From: an uncultured SAR86 cluster bacterium
GTDB taxonomy: Bacteria; Pseudomonadota; Gammaproteobacteria; Magnimaribacterales; D2472
Length of the DNA stretch: 37,885 nt
Direction: 5' to 3'
Assembly: GCA_902594005.1 (NCBI GenBank)
Contig: CACJKN010000012.1
Location: 1 to 37,885 of the forward strand
Shown: positions 1 to 5,975 of the stretch, one piece after another
Numbering within the stretch: the stretch's first letter is position 1
How the letters are laid out: the number at the start of each line of letters is the position of its first letter
The notes under the pieces: model-generated
Database searches by the model: none
What the model saw: the letters and a program-made list of their open reading frames with translations, nothing else
What the model was told of the DNA's origin: nothing
Position numbers and translations under genes: made by a program

Positions 1-391
1 TGATGACTCTTCAACAACTTATGGATCTAATAATCTTGTTTATCCAGGTGTAAATATGCCTAATATTTTGGCACCAATTCAAGGTAATCAAAAACTTGGT
101 TGCAAAGAAGTACCTGTTTTAGCAAAGAATGGCGGTGAAAAGAGAGATGAATTTGGAAACACTATCACTAAAGAAAAATGTGGCTACCTCAAGCATCAAG
201 ATGGTTCAGGGTTGTTAAATGTTGAAGAGTTTGATGAATTTATATATGATCTCACAAATTTTTTGACATATGTAGGTGAGCCCAGTAGGGCGGAAAGGGA
301 AAGAATGGGAGTATATGCGATAATATTCTTTATTATATTTACATTTCTTTCTGCGCTTCTCTACAGAGAATATCAAAAAGACTATCACTAG
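1..391 (+). CDS. petC: Cytochrome c1 subunit of the bc1 complex, C-terminal part
   Basis: This is the C-terminal part of the membrane-anchored c-type cytochrome that passes electrons from the Rieske protein to soluble cytochrome c in respiratory complex III. The reading frame is open from base 2, so the gene starts outside the window; the ATG at 56 is internal. The Asn-Met-Pro at bases 53-61 fits the NMP segment that carries the axial methionine haem ligand. Near the end (about bases 304-360) a hydrophobic helix, followed by the basic tail YREYQKDYH, forms the usual single C-terminal membrane anchor. The CXXCH haem site lies upstream and cannot be seen. petC followed 12 bases later by sspA is the standard gammaproteobacterial petABC-sspA order. 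Confidence 0.9.
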   Translation, partial: DDSSTTYGSNNLVYPGVNMPNILAPIQGNQKLGCKEVPVLAKNGGEKRDEFGNTITKEKCGYLKHQDGSGLLNVEEFDEFIYDLTNFLTYVGEPSRAERERMGVYAIIFFIIFTFLSALLYREYQKDYH

Positions 392-403
392 GAGAAGTTC
401 AAC

Positions 404-1015
404 ATGATTTTATATTCAGAGCGAGATAATCACTACAGCCACAGAGTAAGAATAGTTTTAGCTGAGAAAGATATAGCATGCGAAATAAGAGAATTCGATA
501 TTGAAGAAGCTCCTGATGATATTCTTTCTGTCAGTCCTTACCATAAATTACCAATTCTGGTTGATAGAGATTTAGCTCTTTACGATACATCAGTAATGAT
601 GGAATATCTAGACGAGAGATTTCCACATCCTCCATTATTACCAGTCTACCCGGTTGCAAGAGCTAACTGCCGAGAGTTAATGCTTAGAATAGATAGAGAA
701 TGGTGTCCATTAGTAGATTCAATAATTTCAGGAAAGCTTAAAAAAGCAAATGAAAAAAAGACAAAAGAAGAACTTATTCAAGAGCTCGCGACCATCTCAC
801 CAATTTTCAAGGAATTTCCATTTTTTATGAATGAAGATTTCACTCTTGTAGACTGTTATTTAGCACCAATTATGTGGAGGTTAACATCCATAGGTATAAA
901 TCTTCCATATAATAAACAGTTAAAGCCTCTTTTAGATTATCAAAATAAGATTTTTGAAAGACCAGGCTTCATTGATAGTTTAACAACAATAGAAAAAGAT
1001 CTTAGAGTCGACTAA
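404..1015 (+). CDS. sspA: Stringent starvation protein A, GST-fold RNA polymerase-associated regulator
   Basis: SspA is a glutathione-S-transferase-fold protein without GST activity that binds RNA polymerase and helps cells through stationary phase and acid stress. At 203 aa it has normal length. The N-terminal thioredoxin-like half carries the YSHRVRIVLAEK segment. The conserved surface patch YLDERFPHPPLLPVYPVAR (about residues 63-82) is nearly identical to the E. coli protein and contains the Pro-His-Pro pocket needed for function. The C-terminal helical half has the family segment LVDCYLAPIMWRL. An AGGAG ribosome site precedes the ATG. sspB, the usual downstream partner and ClpXP adaptor, is absent: the gene runs 14 bases into the end of a convergent lipoprotein gene. 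Confidence 0.93.
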   Translation: MILYSERDNHYSHRVRIVLAEKDIACEIREFDIEEAPDDILSVSPYHKLPILVDRDLALYDTSVMMEYLDERFPHPPLLPVYPVARANCRELMLRIDREWCPLVDSIISGKLKKANEKKTKEELIQELATISPIFKEFPFFMNEDFTLVDCYLAPIMWRLTSIGINLPYNKQLKPLLDYQNKIFERPGFIDSLTTIEKDLRVD

Positions 1016-1970
1016 ATCTTCCTAGATCATTAATCTGAACAAGATTTGCTTGCATATCAGAGCAAGTATTTTGTGAAAAGCGAATATTTGCAAACTGTCC
1101 AGCAATCATCTGAGAGTTACCATTATTTTTTTTGATTGCAGAAATAAGAATTAAATCTTGCAAAAACGATAACTTTGAGAGTTCATCAAGATTTAGTGAC
1201 TCATCTTTTCTTAAGAAAGAGTTAGGAACTGCGAGAATAACTTTAGAAAAGTCTAACAACTTTTTTCTATTTTCAATTCTTGTTACCGATTGTGAAGATA
1301 CATAAATTTCTTTATCTAAAATGTAGTTAAACCTTAATGAAGGAATAAAATTTTTAGATTGATCATAGTTAGCAATAATATAGATTTTTTCAAAATCATC
1401 TCTAGGCCTTGGAACAAAACTTATATCTTCCTCTTGAACCAATCTGTTTATTAAATCTCCTCTGCCATTACTTCCAGATAATTCAAACACTCTCTTTATA
1501 AGATCATCATAATCTCCCTCCAGTTTAAAGATTCTTACGCTAGGATAACGATTCTTTATAACCTCAGCTCGAGATTTAAAACTTTCACTATAAAAAATAA
1601 AAACCTCTTCATTTTTCTGAAAATCAAACAAATACTGCTCTGTGACTTCCGCAAGATAATCATTTGCAGTTCTGCAGAAATAAGGGAACTCTTGATTTAG
1701 GAAATTCTTTGAAATTGTAATAACTTCATTATCAATTTTATTTACAAAATTTATCTTTATATCAGAATCAAGAGAAACTATTGATTTAATAATAAGCTTT
1801 TTTACTTCTTCATTAGCGCTAATTTTTAACTCTACTTGCCCAATATTATTAAGTAAATCATCAAGCTGATCATCCTTTGAAATATCAACTAATTGTGTTG
1901 AAGAACAACCAAGAAAAAAAAAGCAAATAAAGCTTATAATTAGTAGATTGTTGAAATTTATAGTCTTCAC
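1002..1970 (-). CDS. lpoA: LpoA/LppC-like outer-membrane lipoprotein lacking the N-terminal TPR domain
   Basis: This is a probable outer-membrane lipoprotein activator of the peptidoglycan synthase PBP1A. The start is GTG and a short hydrophobic signal leads to the lipobox FLGC (Cys at about residue 22). The rest has a periplasmic-binding-protein look; the segment FVPRPRDDFEKIYIIAN followed by a beta-rich YVSSQSV stretch matches the C-terminal domain of LppC/LpoA. E. coli LpoA is about 678 aa with an N-terminal helical TPR domain; at 322 aa this protein has room only for the C-terminal domain. Its divergent position next to rsmI is the same as lpoA/rsmI (yraM/yraL) in other gammaproteobacteria. 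The two divergent start codons are only 2 bases apart. The family call rests on weak similarity plus context. Confidence 0.72.
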   Translation of the reverse strand: MKTINFNNLLIISFICFFFLGCSSTQLVDISKDDQLDDLLNNIGQVELKISANEEVKKLIIKSIVSLDSDIKINFVNKIDNEVITISKNFLNQEFPYFCRTANDYLAEVTEQYLFDFQKNEEVFIFYSESFKSRAEVIKNRYPSVRIFKLEGDYDDLIKRVFELSGSNGRGDLINRLVQEEDISFVPRPRDDFEKIYIIANYDQSKNFIPSLRFNYILDKEIYVSSQSVTRIENRKKLLDFSKVILAVPNSFLRKDESLNLDELSKLSFLQDLILISAIKKNNGNSQMIAGQFANIRFSQNTCSDMQANLVQINDLGRFSRL

Positions 1971-1972
1971 TT

Positions 1973-2788
1973 ATGATTTATTTAATTTGCACTCCAATAG
2001 GTAATTTAAATGATATTTCTCTAAGGTCAATAGAAATACTTAATAGTAGCGACCTTATATATGCTGAGGATACTCGTAAAGCTCAAAAAATTTTTGATAA
2101 GTATAAAATTGATAAAAAAAGTTTTTCTTTTAATGATCATAACGAGAGAAGTAAGACAAAAAATATAATTAAAGAGGCTAAAGCAGGAAAAACGATATCA
2201 TTAATTTCAGATGCTGGTGCTCCTCTGATATCTGATCCAGGATACATATTGGTTAATGAGTGCATTAGAGAAAATATTGATTACTCAGTAATTCCTGGAC
2301 CTTCTTCGATAATAAACTCTTTACTATTATCTGGATTTCCTATTAATAAATTTATGTTTTTGGGGTTTTTACCTAGAAAAGATTCTGAGAGAAAAAAAGT
2401 TTTTGAAAATAATATAAAAAATGATGCAACATTAGTTTTTTTTGAATCACCAAAAAGATTAGTCAAGACGCTATTAGTGATGCAAAAGATTTATCCATCA
2501 CATAGACGAGCTGTTATTTGCAGAGAAATGACAAAAAAACATGAAGAAGTAATAAGAGGATCTATCTCTGAGGTTCTTACGAAGGTATCATCAAGAGATC
2601 TAAAAGGAGAGATATGCCTACTTATTGAGGGAGATAAAGATTTGATAGAACCATCAATAGACTTAAATAATGACATTAAAGATCTTGTATTGAGGAAAAT
2701 GTCTCCAAGCGAAGCCGCAAAGCTTTTAAGTTTTATAACTCAACAAAATAAAAGGGATCTCTATAAGTGGCTAACTAAAAAAAGTTGA
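1973..2788 (+). CDS. rsmI: 16S rRNA (cytidine-1402 2'-O)-methyltransferase
   Basis: RsmI is the SAM-dependent enzyme that 2'-O-methylates C1402 in the decoding centre of 16S rRNA, in partnership with RsmH (also in this window), which N4-methylates the same base. At 271 aa it is close to the usual 280-290 aa. Tetrapyrrole-methylase-fold motifs appear in order: CTPIGNLNDISLR at the N-terminus, AEDTR, SDAGAPLISDPG, then GPSSIINSLLLSG and GFLPRK. The ATG gives the family-typical N-terminus directly before the TPIGNL motif. There is no separate promoter region: the start lies 2 bases from the divergent lipoprotein start. The TGA stop overlaps the candidate -35 box of the RNase P RNA gene. Confidence 0.95.
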   Translation: MIYLICTPIGNLNDISLRSIEILNSSDLIYAEDTRKAQKIFDKYKIDKKSFSFNDHNERSKTKNIIKEAKAGKTISLISDAGAPLISDPGYILVNECIRENIDYSVIPGPSSIINSLLLSGFPINKFMFLGFLPRKDSERKKVFENNIKNDATLVFFESPKRLVKTLLVMQKIYPSHRRAVICREMTKKHEEVIRGSISEVLTKVSSRDLKGEICLLIEGDKDLIEPSIDLNNDIKDLVLRKMSPSEAAKLLSFITQQNKRDLYKWLTKKS

Positions 2789-2812
2789 AGAAAAATTTTT
2801 TTTAAATAAAAT
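2785..2812 (+). promoter_or_regulatory. Sigma-70 promoter for the RNase P RNA gene
   Basis: TTGAAG at 2785-2790, a 16-base spacer and TAAAAT at 2807-2812 make a good sigma-70-type promoter. The expected start seven bases downstream is 2819, exactly where the first strand of the RNase P P1 helix begins. The -35 box includes the stop codon of rsmI. Confidence 0.6.
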
Positions 2813-2818
2813 GTAACC

Positions 2819-3140
2819 GAGTTGGTCGGATGATCGCTGGGTATCCAGAGGAAAGTCCGGACTTCATGAGCAAGGCGCCAGGTAACTCCTGGGAGACGTG
2901 AGTCTACGGAAAGTGCAGCAGAAAATATACCGCCTTAGGGTAAGGGTGAAAAGGTGAGGTAAGAGCTCACCGCATGAATGGTAACATTCTATGGCAGTGC
3001 AAACCCCGCTTGAAGCAAGACCAAATAGGAGCTCAACAGGAATGCTCATTCTGAGCTCGGGTAGGTCGCTAGAGTATTGTGGCAACATAATATCAAGATA
3101 GATGATCATCTTGAACAGAATCCGGCTTATAGACCAACTC
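2819..3140 (+). ncRNA. rnpB: RNase P RNA (M1 RNA), bacterial class A
   Basis: This is the catalytic RNA that trims the 5' leaders of tRNA precursors. The ends pair as the P1 helix: GAGTTGGTC at 2819-2827 with GACCAACTC at 3132-3140. The 5' conserved region contains GAGGAAAGTCCGGACTTCA (2850-2868) and the 3' conserved region contains ACAGAATCCGGCTTATAGA (about 3115-3133), the signature ACAGAA/GGCTTA core. At about 322 bases it is shorter than the 377-base E. coli RNA, so some peripheral helices are reduced. The position between rsmI and mraZ is shared with pseudomonads and relatives. No intrinsic terminator follows; transcription may continue into mraZ, with the 3' end made by processing (inference). 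Confidence 0.95.
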
Positions 3141-3153
3141 ATATATTTATAAA

Positions 3154-3192
3154 AAAGTGTTATAAAGTGCGTTAAAAGTATTGTAAAGTGCG
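3154..3192 (+). promoter_or_regulatory. MraZ operator: four AAAGTG-type direct repeats at about 10-bp period
   Basis: Four direct repeats lie just upstream of mraZ: AAAGTGT (3154-3160), AAAGTGC (3164-3170), AAAGTAT (3175-3181) and AAAGTGC (3185-3191). Their G positions fall at 3157, 3167, 3178 and 3188, one helical turn apart. Rings of MraZ are known to bind repeats of this kind in front of their own operon: TGGG-type in E. coli and AAAGTG[T/G] in Mollicutes. The last repeats overlap the candidate -35 region, consistent with autorepression. Binding itself is inferred. Confidence 0.75.
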
Positions 3193-3207
3193 TAAATACT
3201 TTATAAT
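3179..3207 (+). promoter_or_regulatory. Promoter of the dcw (division and cell wall) cluster
   Basis: A perfect -10 box TATAAT lies at 3202-3207. A weak -35 lies either at TATTGT (3179-3184, 17-base spacer) or TTGTAA (3181-3186, 15-base spacer), inside the MraZ repeats. The predicted start near 3214 leaves only about two bases before the mraZ ATG, so this transcript would be nearly leaderless. Confidence 0.55.
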
Positions 3208-3215
3208 ATGTACTG

Positions 3216-3683
3216 ATGTTTGGCTTTAATAACATTTCTATTGATAAAAAGAGCAGATTTTCATTCCCTGCTAAATATAGAGATGCCTTTATTAATTCAA
3301 ATGAAAATCAGATAGTTATTACTAAAGATCCTCAATATCCTGCATTAAAGGTTTATTTAGGTAGTGAATGGGATCAAATATCCAAAAAACTCTCTTCTCT
3401 TCAAGGTCTTGATCCGGTAGTTAGAAATCTTCAATGGACAATTCTGGGCAATGCGAGTGTTTGTGACTTTGAGCCTATTGGGAGAATGCAAGTTTTAATT
3501 TCTGCTGATCTTAAAAAATATGCACAAATAGTGGATGCGAACAGAATATGCTTAATCGGAATGGGTAATAAGTTTGAAATTTGGAATCAAGAAAATTGGG
3601 AGCAAAGACAGACTGGAGGAAGTCTTGCAACAGAGATCCTAGATATTGTTCTTCCAGAATCTATAAAAGATATGAGCTTTTAG
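3216..3683 (+). CDS. mraZ: MraZ, transcriptional repressor of the dcw cluster
   Basis: MraZ is an AbrB-fold (double SpoVT-AbrB) DNA-binding protein that assembles into rings and represses its own operon. At 155 aa it has normal length. Two repeat motifs are visible: DKKSRFSFPAKYRD (about residues 10-23; the family has DxKGR, so Gly is Ser here) and EPIGRMQVLISADLKKYA (about 88-105), followed by IGMGNKFEIWNQENW, which is typical of the family. The start MFGFNN aligns with the family start MFRG. No Shine-Dalgarno sequence precedes the ATG, in keeping with a very short leader. A four-repeat operator lies directly upstream. ftsZ follows after 10 bases, whereas most genomes have rsmH here. Confidence 0.93.
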   Translation: MFGFNNISIDKKSRFSFPAKYRDAFINSNENQIVITKDPQYPALKVYLGSEWDQISKKLSSLQGLDPVVRNLQWTILGNASVCDFEPIGRMQVLISADLKKYAQIVDANRICLIGMGNKFEIWNQENWEQRQTGGSLATEILDIVLPESIKDMSF

Positions 3684-3693
3684 GGGAGATGAA

Positions 3694-4815
3694 ATGAATT
3701 GGGAAGTTGTAAATGATATTGATCAAGCAAAAATAAAAGTTATTGGGGTGGGTGGTGCCGGAGGCAATGCTGTGATCCACATGATGAATCACAAAATCCA
3801 AGGTGTAGAATTTATATGCGCTAATACAGATTCACAAGCCTTAGAAAATGCTAAGGGCGCCACTATTTTAAAGCTTGGAGGCGGAATGACTAAAGGGCTT
3901 GGCGCTGGAGCAAATCCTGAAGTTGGAAGACAGGCTGCTGAAAGGGATAGAGAAGCAATTGAACAAATGCTTCATGGTTCAGATATGATCTTCATAACTG
4001 CAGGTATGGGTGGAGGAACCGGAACCGGAGCTGCACCAGTAATAGCATCAATTGCAAAAGAGCTCGGTGCTTTAACAGTTGCTGTTGTTACAAAACCATT
4101 TAAGTTTGAAGGTAAGCCAAGAATGAGTTCAGCTGAAAAGGGCCTTGCTGCTCTTGTAGAAGAAGTTGATAGCTTAATAACAATACCAAATCAGAAATTA
4201 ATAGATGTCCTTGGAGCAAACACACCAATTCCTGAAGCTTTTGCACAAGCAGATGATGTTTTAAAAGGAGCTGTTCAAGGAATTTCAGATATTATTATGA
4301 AACCAGGTCTAATAAACGTTGACTATGCTGATGTAAAAACGGTTATGTCAGAAAAAGGCATTGCAATGATGGGTACTGGAAGATCTAATACAAAAGACCG
4401 TGGAAGAGATGCAGCAGAATTGGCCGTTGGAAGTGAGCTTCTTGAAGATATAAATCTTAAGGATGCAAGAGGTGTTCTAGTAAATATTTCTGCAAAAGAT
4501 CCAACAATGGGAGATTTTACTGAGGTAAGTGAAGTTGTTGAGGAGTTTACTGCTGATGATGCGACATGCATCTATGGACTTGTAATTGATCCATCCCTGA
4601 AAGATCAGCTGATGGTTACGATTGTCGCAACAGGGGTTAACCAGAAATCTCCAAAGCTAGCCATCGATAACAAACAAAGAGCATCCATTAAGCTCTCTCC
4701 CGTTGGATTAGATAAAGATCTTACAAATAAAGAAGTTCAACAAGTTGGCGCATCGTCTGCAGAGGCAATTGATTTCCTCGATGTGCCAACTTTTATGAGA
4801 AAGCAAGTAGATTAA
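3694..4815 (+). CDS. ftsZ: FtsZ, tubulin-like division GTPase, in an unusual position
   Basis: FtsZ polymerises with GTP into the Z-ring at midcell and recruits the divisome. At 373 aa it is close to E. coli (383). Visible features: the nucleotide loop GVGGAGGNAV (18-27), the tubulin signature GGGTGTG (106-112), the T7-loop region NVDYADVKTVM, a short linker, and the intact C-terminal peptide DFLDVPTFMRKQVD (360-373) that binds FtsA and ZipA. A strong GGGGAG ribosome site sits before the ATG, better than most genes here, suiting an abundant protein. In nearly all dcw clusters ftsZ follows ftsA; here it is second, between mraZ and rsmH, and nothing FtsZ-like follows ftsA at 19289. It should therefore be the first strongly translated product under the MraZ-controlled promoter. 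Confidence 0.98.
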   Translation: MNWEVVNDIDQAKIKVIGVGGAGGNAVIHMMNHKIQGVEFICANTDSQALENAKGATILKLGGGMTKGLGAGANPEVGRQAAERDREAIEQMLHGSDMIFITAGMGGGTGTGAAPVIASIAKELGALTVAVVTKPFKFEGKPRMSSAEKGLAALVEEVDSLITIPNQKLIDVLGANTPIPEAFAQADDVLKGAVQGISDIIMKPGLINVDYADVKTVMSEKGIAMMGTGRSNTKDRGRDAAELAVGSELLEDINLKDARGVLVNISAKDPTMGDFTEVSEVVEEFTADDATCIYGLVIDPSLKDQLMVTIVATGVNQKSPKLAIDNKQRASIKLSPVGLDKDLTNKEVQQVGASSAEAIDFLDVPTFMRKQVD

Positions 4816-4818
4816 AAG

Positions 4819-5715
4819 ATGCTTCATTTTCCAGTATTGCTGGAAGAATCAATTGATTTTTTAATTACTAATCCTTCCGGCAAATATATTGATGCAACCT
4901 TTGGTAGAGGTGGACACTCTAGAAAGATATTAGATTCAATAACAAAAGATGGAGCTCTTTTAGCTTTAGATAAAGACATCGATGCGATTAGATTTGCAGA
5001 AGAAAACTTTAAAGACAAAAATTTTTCAATTAAACATACTGGCTTTGAGGACTTAGACTCAATAAATATAGCAAAACAGGCTGATGGTATATTATTTGAT
5101 TTTGGACTTTGTTCTACTCATTATGATGACCCACTAAGAGGCTTTAGTTTTAGTGAGGCTGGACCGCTCGATATGCGAATCGACAAAAGGCAAACTAAAA
5201 AACTTGAAGATTTACTTCAAACTATTGATCCTGAAACATTAGCAAACATTATTTACCAATATGGTGATGAGAAAGAGTCTAGAAAAATCTCGCAAGCCAT
5301 TATTAATTCTTATAAGGATGGCAGGATTTTAAATACTATTGATTTGGCTGAAGTAATAAAAAAATCAAAAACTAGGCTACCTAATAAAATACATCCTGCA
5401 ACACAAACTTTTCAAGCTCTAAGAATTTATTTAAATGATGAGATAAACAATCTAAGAGCAGGATTAAATAAATCAAAGGATTTGCTGAAAACTGGAGGAA
5501 GAATAGTTTGTATTTCTTTTCATTCCCTCGAGGACAGATCAGTTAAGCAATCTTTCGCTCCAAAAAGGATAAGTTATCCAAAAGAAATTCCACTGAATAA
5601 TGAAGTTGTTAAAGAATTTAAAGTAGTTGCTAAAAAAATTAAGCCGAGCGCTTCTGAGCTTCAAAGAAATAAGAGGTCAAGGAGTGCGATTATGAGAGTT
5701 TTTGAAAAGATATAA
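4819..5715 (+). CDS. rsmH: 16S rRNA (cytosine-1402 N4)-methyltransferase
   Basis: RsmH (MraW) is the SAM-dependent enzyme that N4-methylates C1402 of 16S rRNA. At 298 aa it is slightly shorter than E. coli (313). Motifs: the substrate-side start HFPVLLEESIDFL, the SAM loop DATFGRGGHSRKIL (about 26-39), FDFGLCSTHYDDPLRGFSF, and the C-terminal CISFHSLEDRSVKQSF and KPSASELQRNKRSRSAIMRV stretches. It follows ftsZ after 3 bases, and its TAA overlaps the ftsL ATG. Together with rsmI upstream, both enzymes that modify C1402 are encoded within 4 kb. Confidence 0.96.
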   Translation: MLHFPVLLEESIDFLITNPSGKYIDATFGRGGHSRKILDSITKDGALLALDKDIDAIRFAEENFKDKNFSIKHTGFEDLDSINIAKQADGILFDFGLCSTHYDDPLRGFSFSEAGPLDMRIDKRQTKKLEDLLQTIDPETLANIIYQYGDEKESRKISQAIINSYKDGRILNTIDLAEVIKKSKTRLPNKIHPATQTFQALRIYLNDEINNLRAGLNKSKDLLKTGGRIVCISFHSLEDRSVKQSFAPKRISYPKEIPLNNEVVKEFKVVAKKIKPSASELQRNKRSRSAIMRVFEKI

Positions 5716-5975
5716 TGAAAAATTTTTATCTTCCAATTATATTTCTCCAGCTAGTAATAATTACTTACTTATCTTTTATTATCGTTGATGTCAGGTGGGA
5801 AATAAGATCGGGTTTTAAGTCACAAGAAATACTAACTACTCAAAATGAAGAATTGGAAAATCTTTATTATCAGCTCTTAACAGAAGAATTCTTTCTTAAC
5901 TCTCCAGCAAGAATTGAGCAGAAAGCTAGAGAGGATCTTGGAATGGTAAAGGTCAGGCCAAGGAAGATTAAATGA
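5715..5975 (+). CDS. ftsL: FtsL, bitopic division protein
   Basis: FtsL is a small inner-membrane protein that forms the FtsQLB complex, which activates the FtsWI septal synthase. At 86 aa it is shorter than E. coli (121), mainly because it lacks a cytoplasmic N-terminal tail: the membrane helix starts at residue 3 and runs to about 25. A short coiled-coil-like helix follows (about 35-60), ending with ARIEQKAREDLGMVKVRPRK, which matches the family pattern IE..AR..LGM. The assignment also rests on position: it overlaps rsmH (TAATG) upstream and ftsI (ATGA) downstream. Confidence 0.87.
   Translation: MKNFYLPIIFLQLVIITYLSFIIVDVRWEIRSGFKSQEILTTQNEELENLYYQLLTEEFFLNSPARIEQKAREDLGMVKVRPRKIK

Noticed and set aside
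2864-3235. A 123-codon open frame on the reverse strand across the RNase P RNA gene.
   Set aside because: It lies over a clearly folded structural RNA and the MraZ operator, has no recognisable protein features, and its frame is open only by chance.
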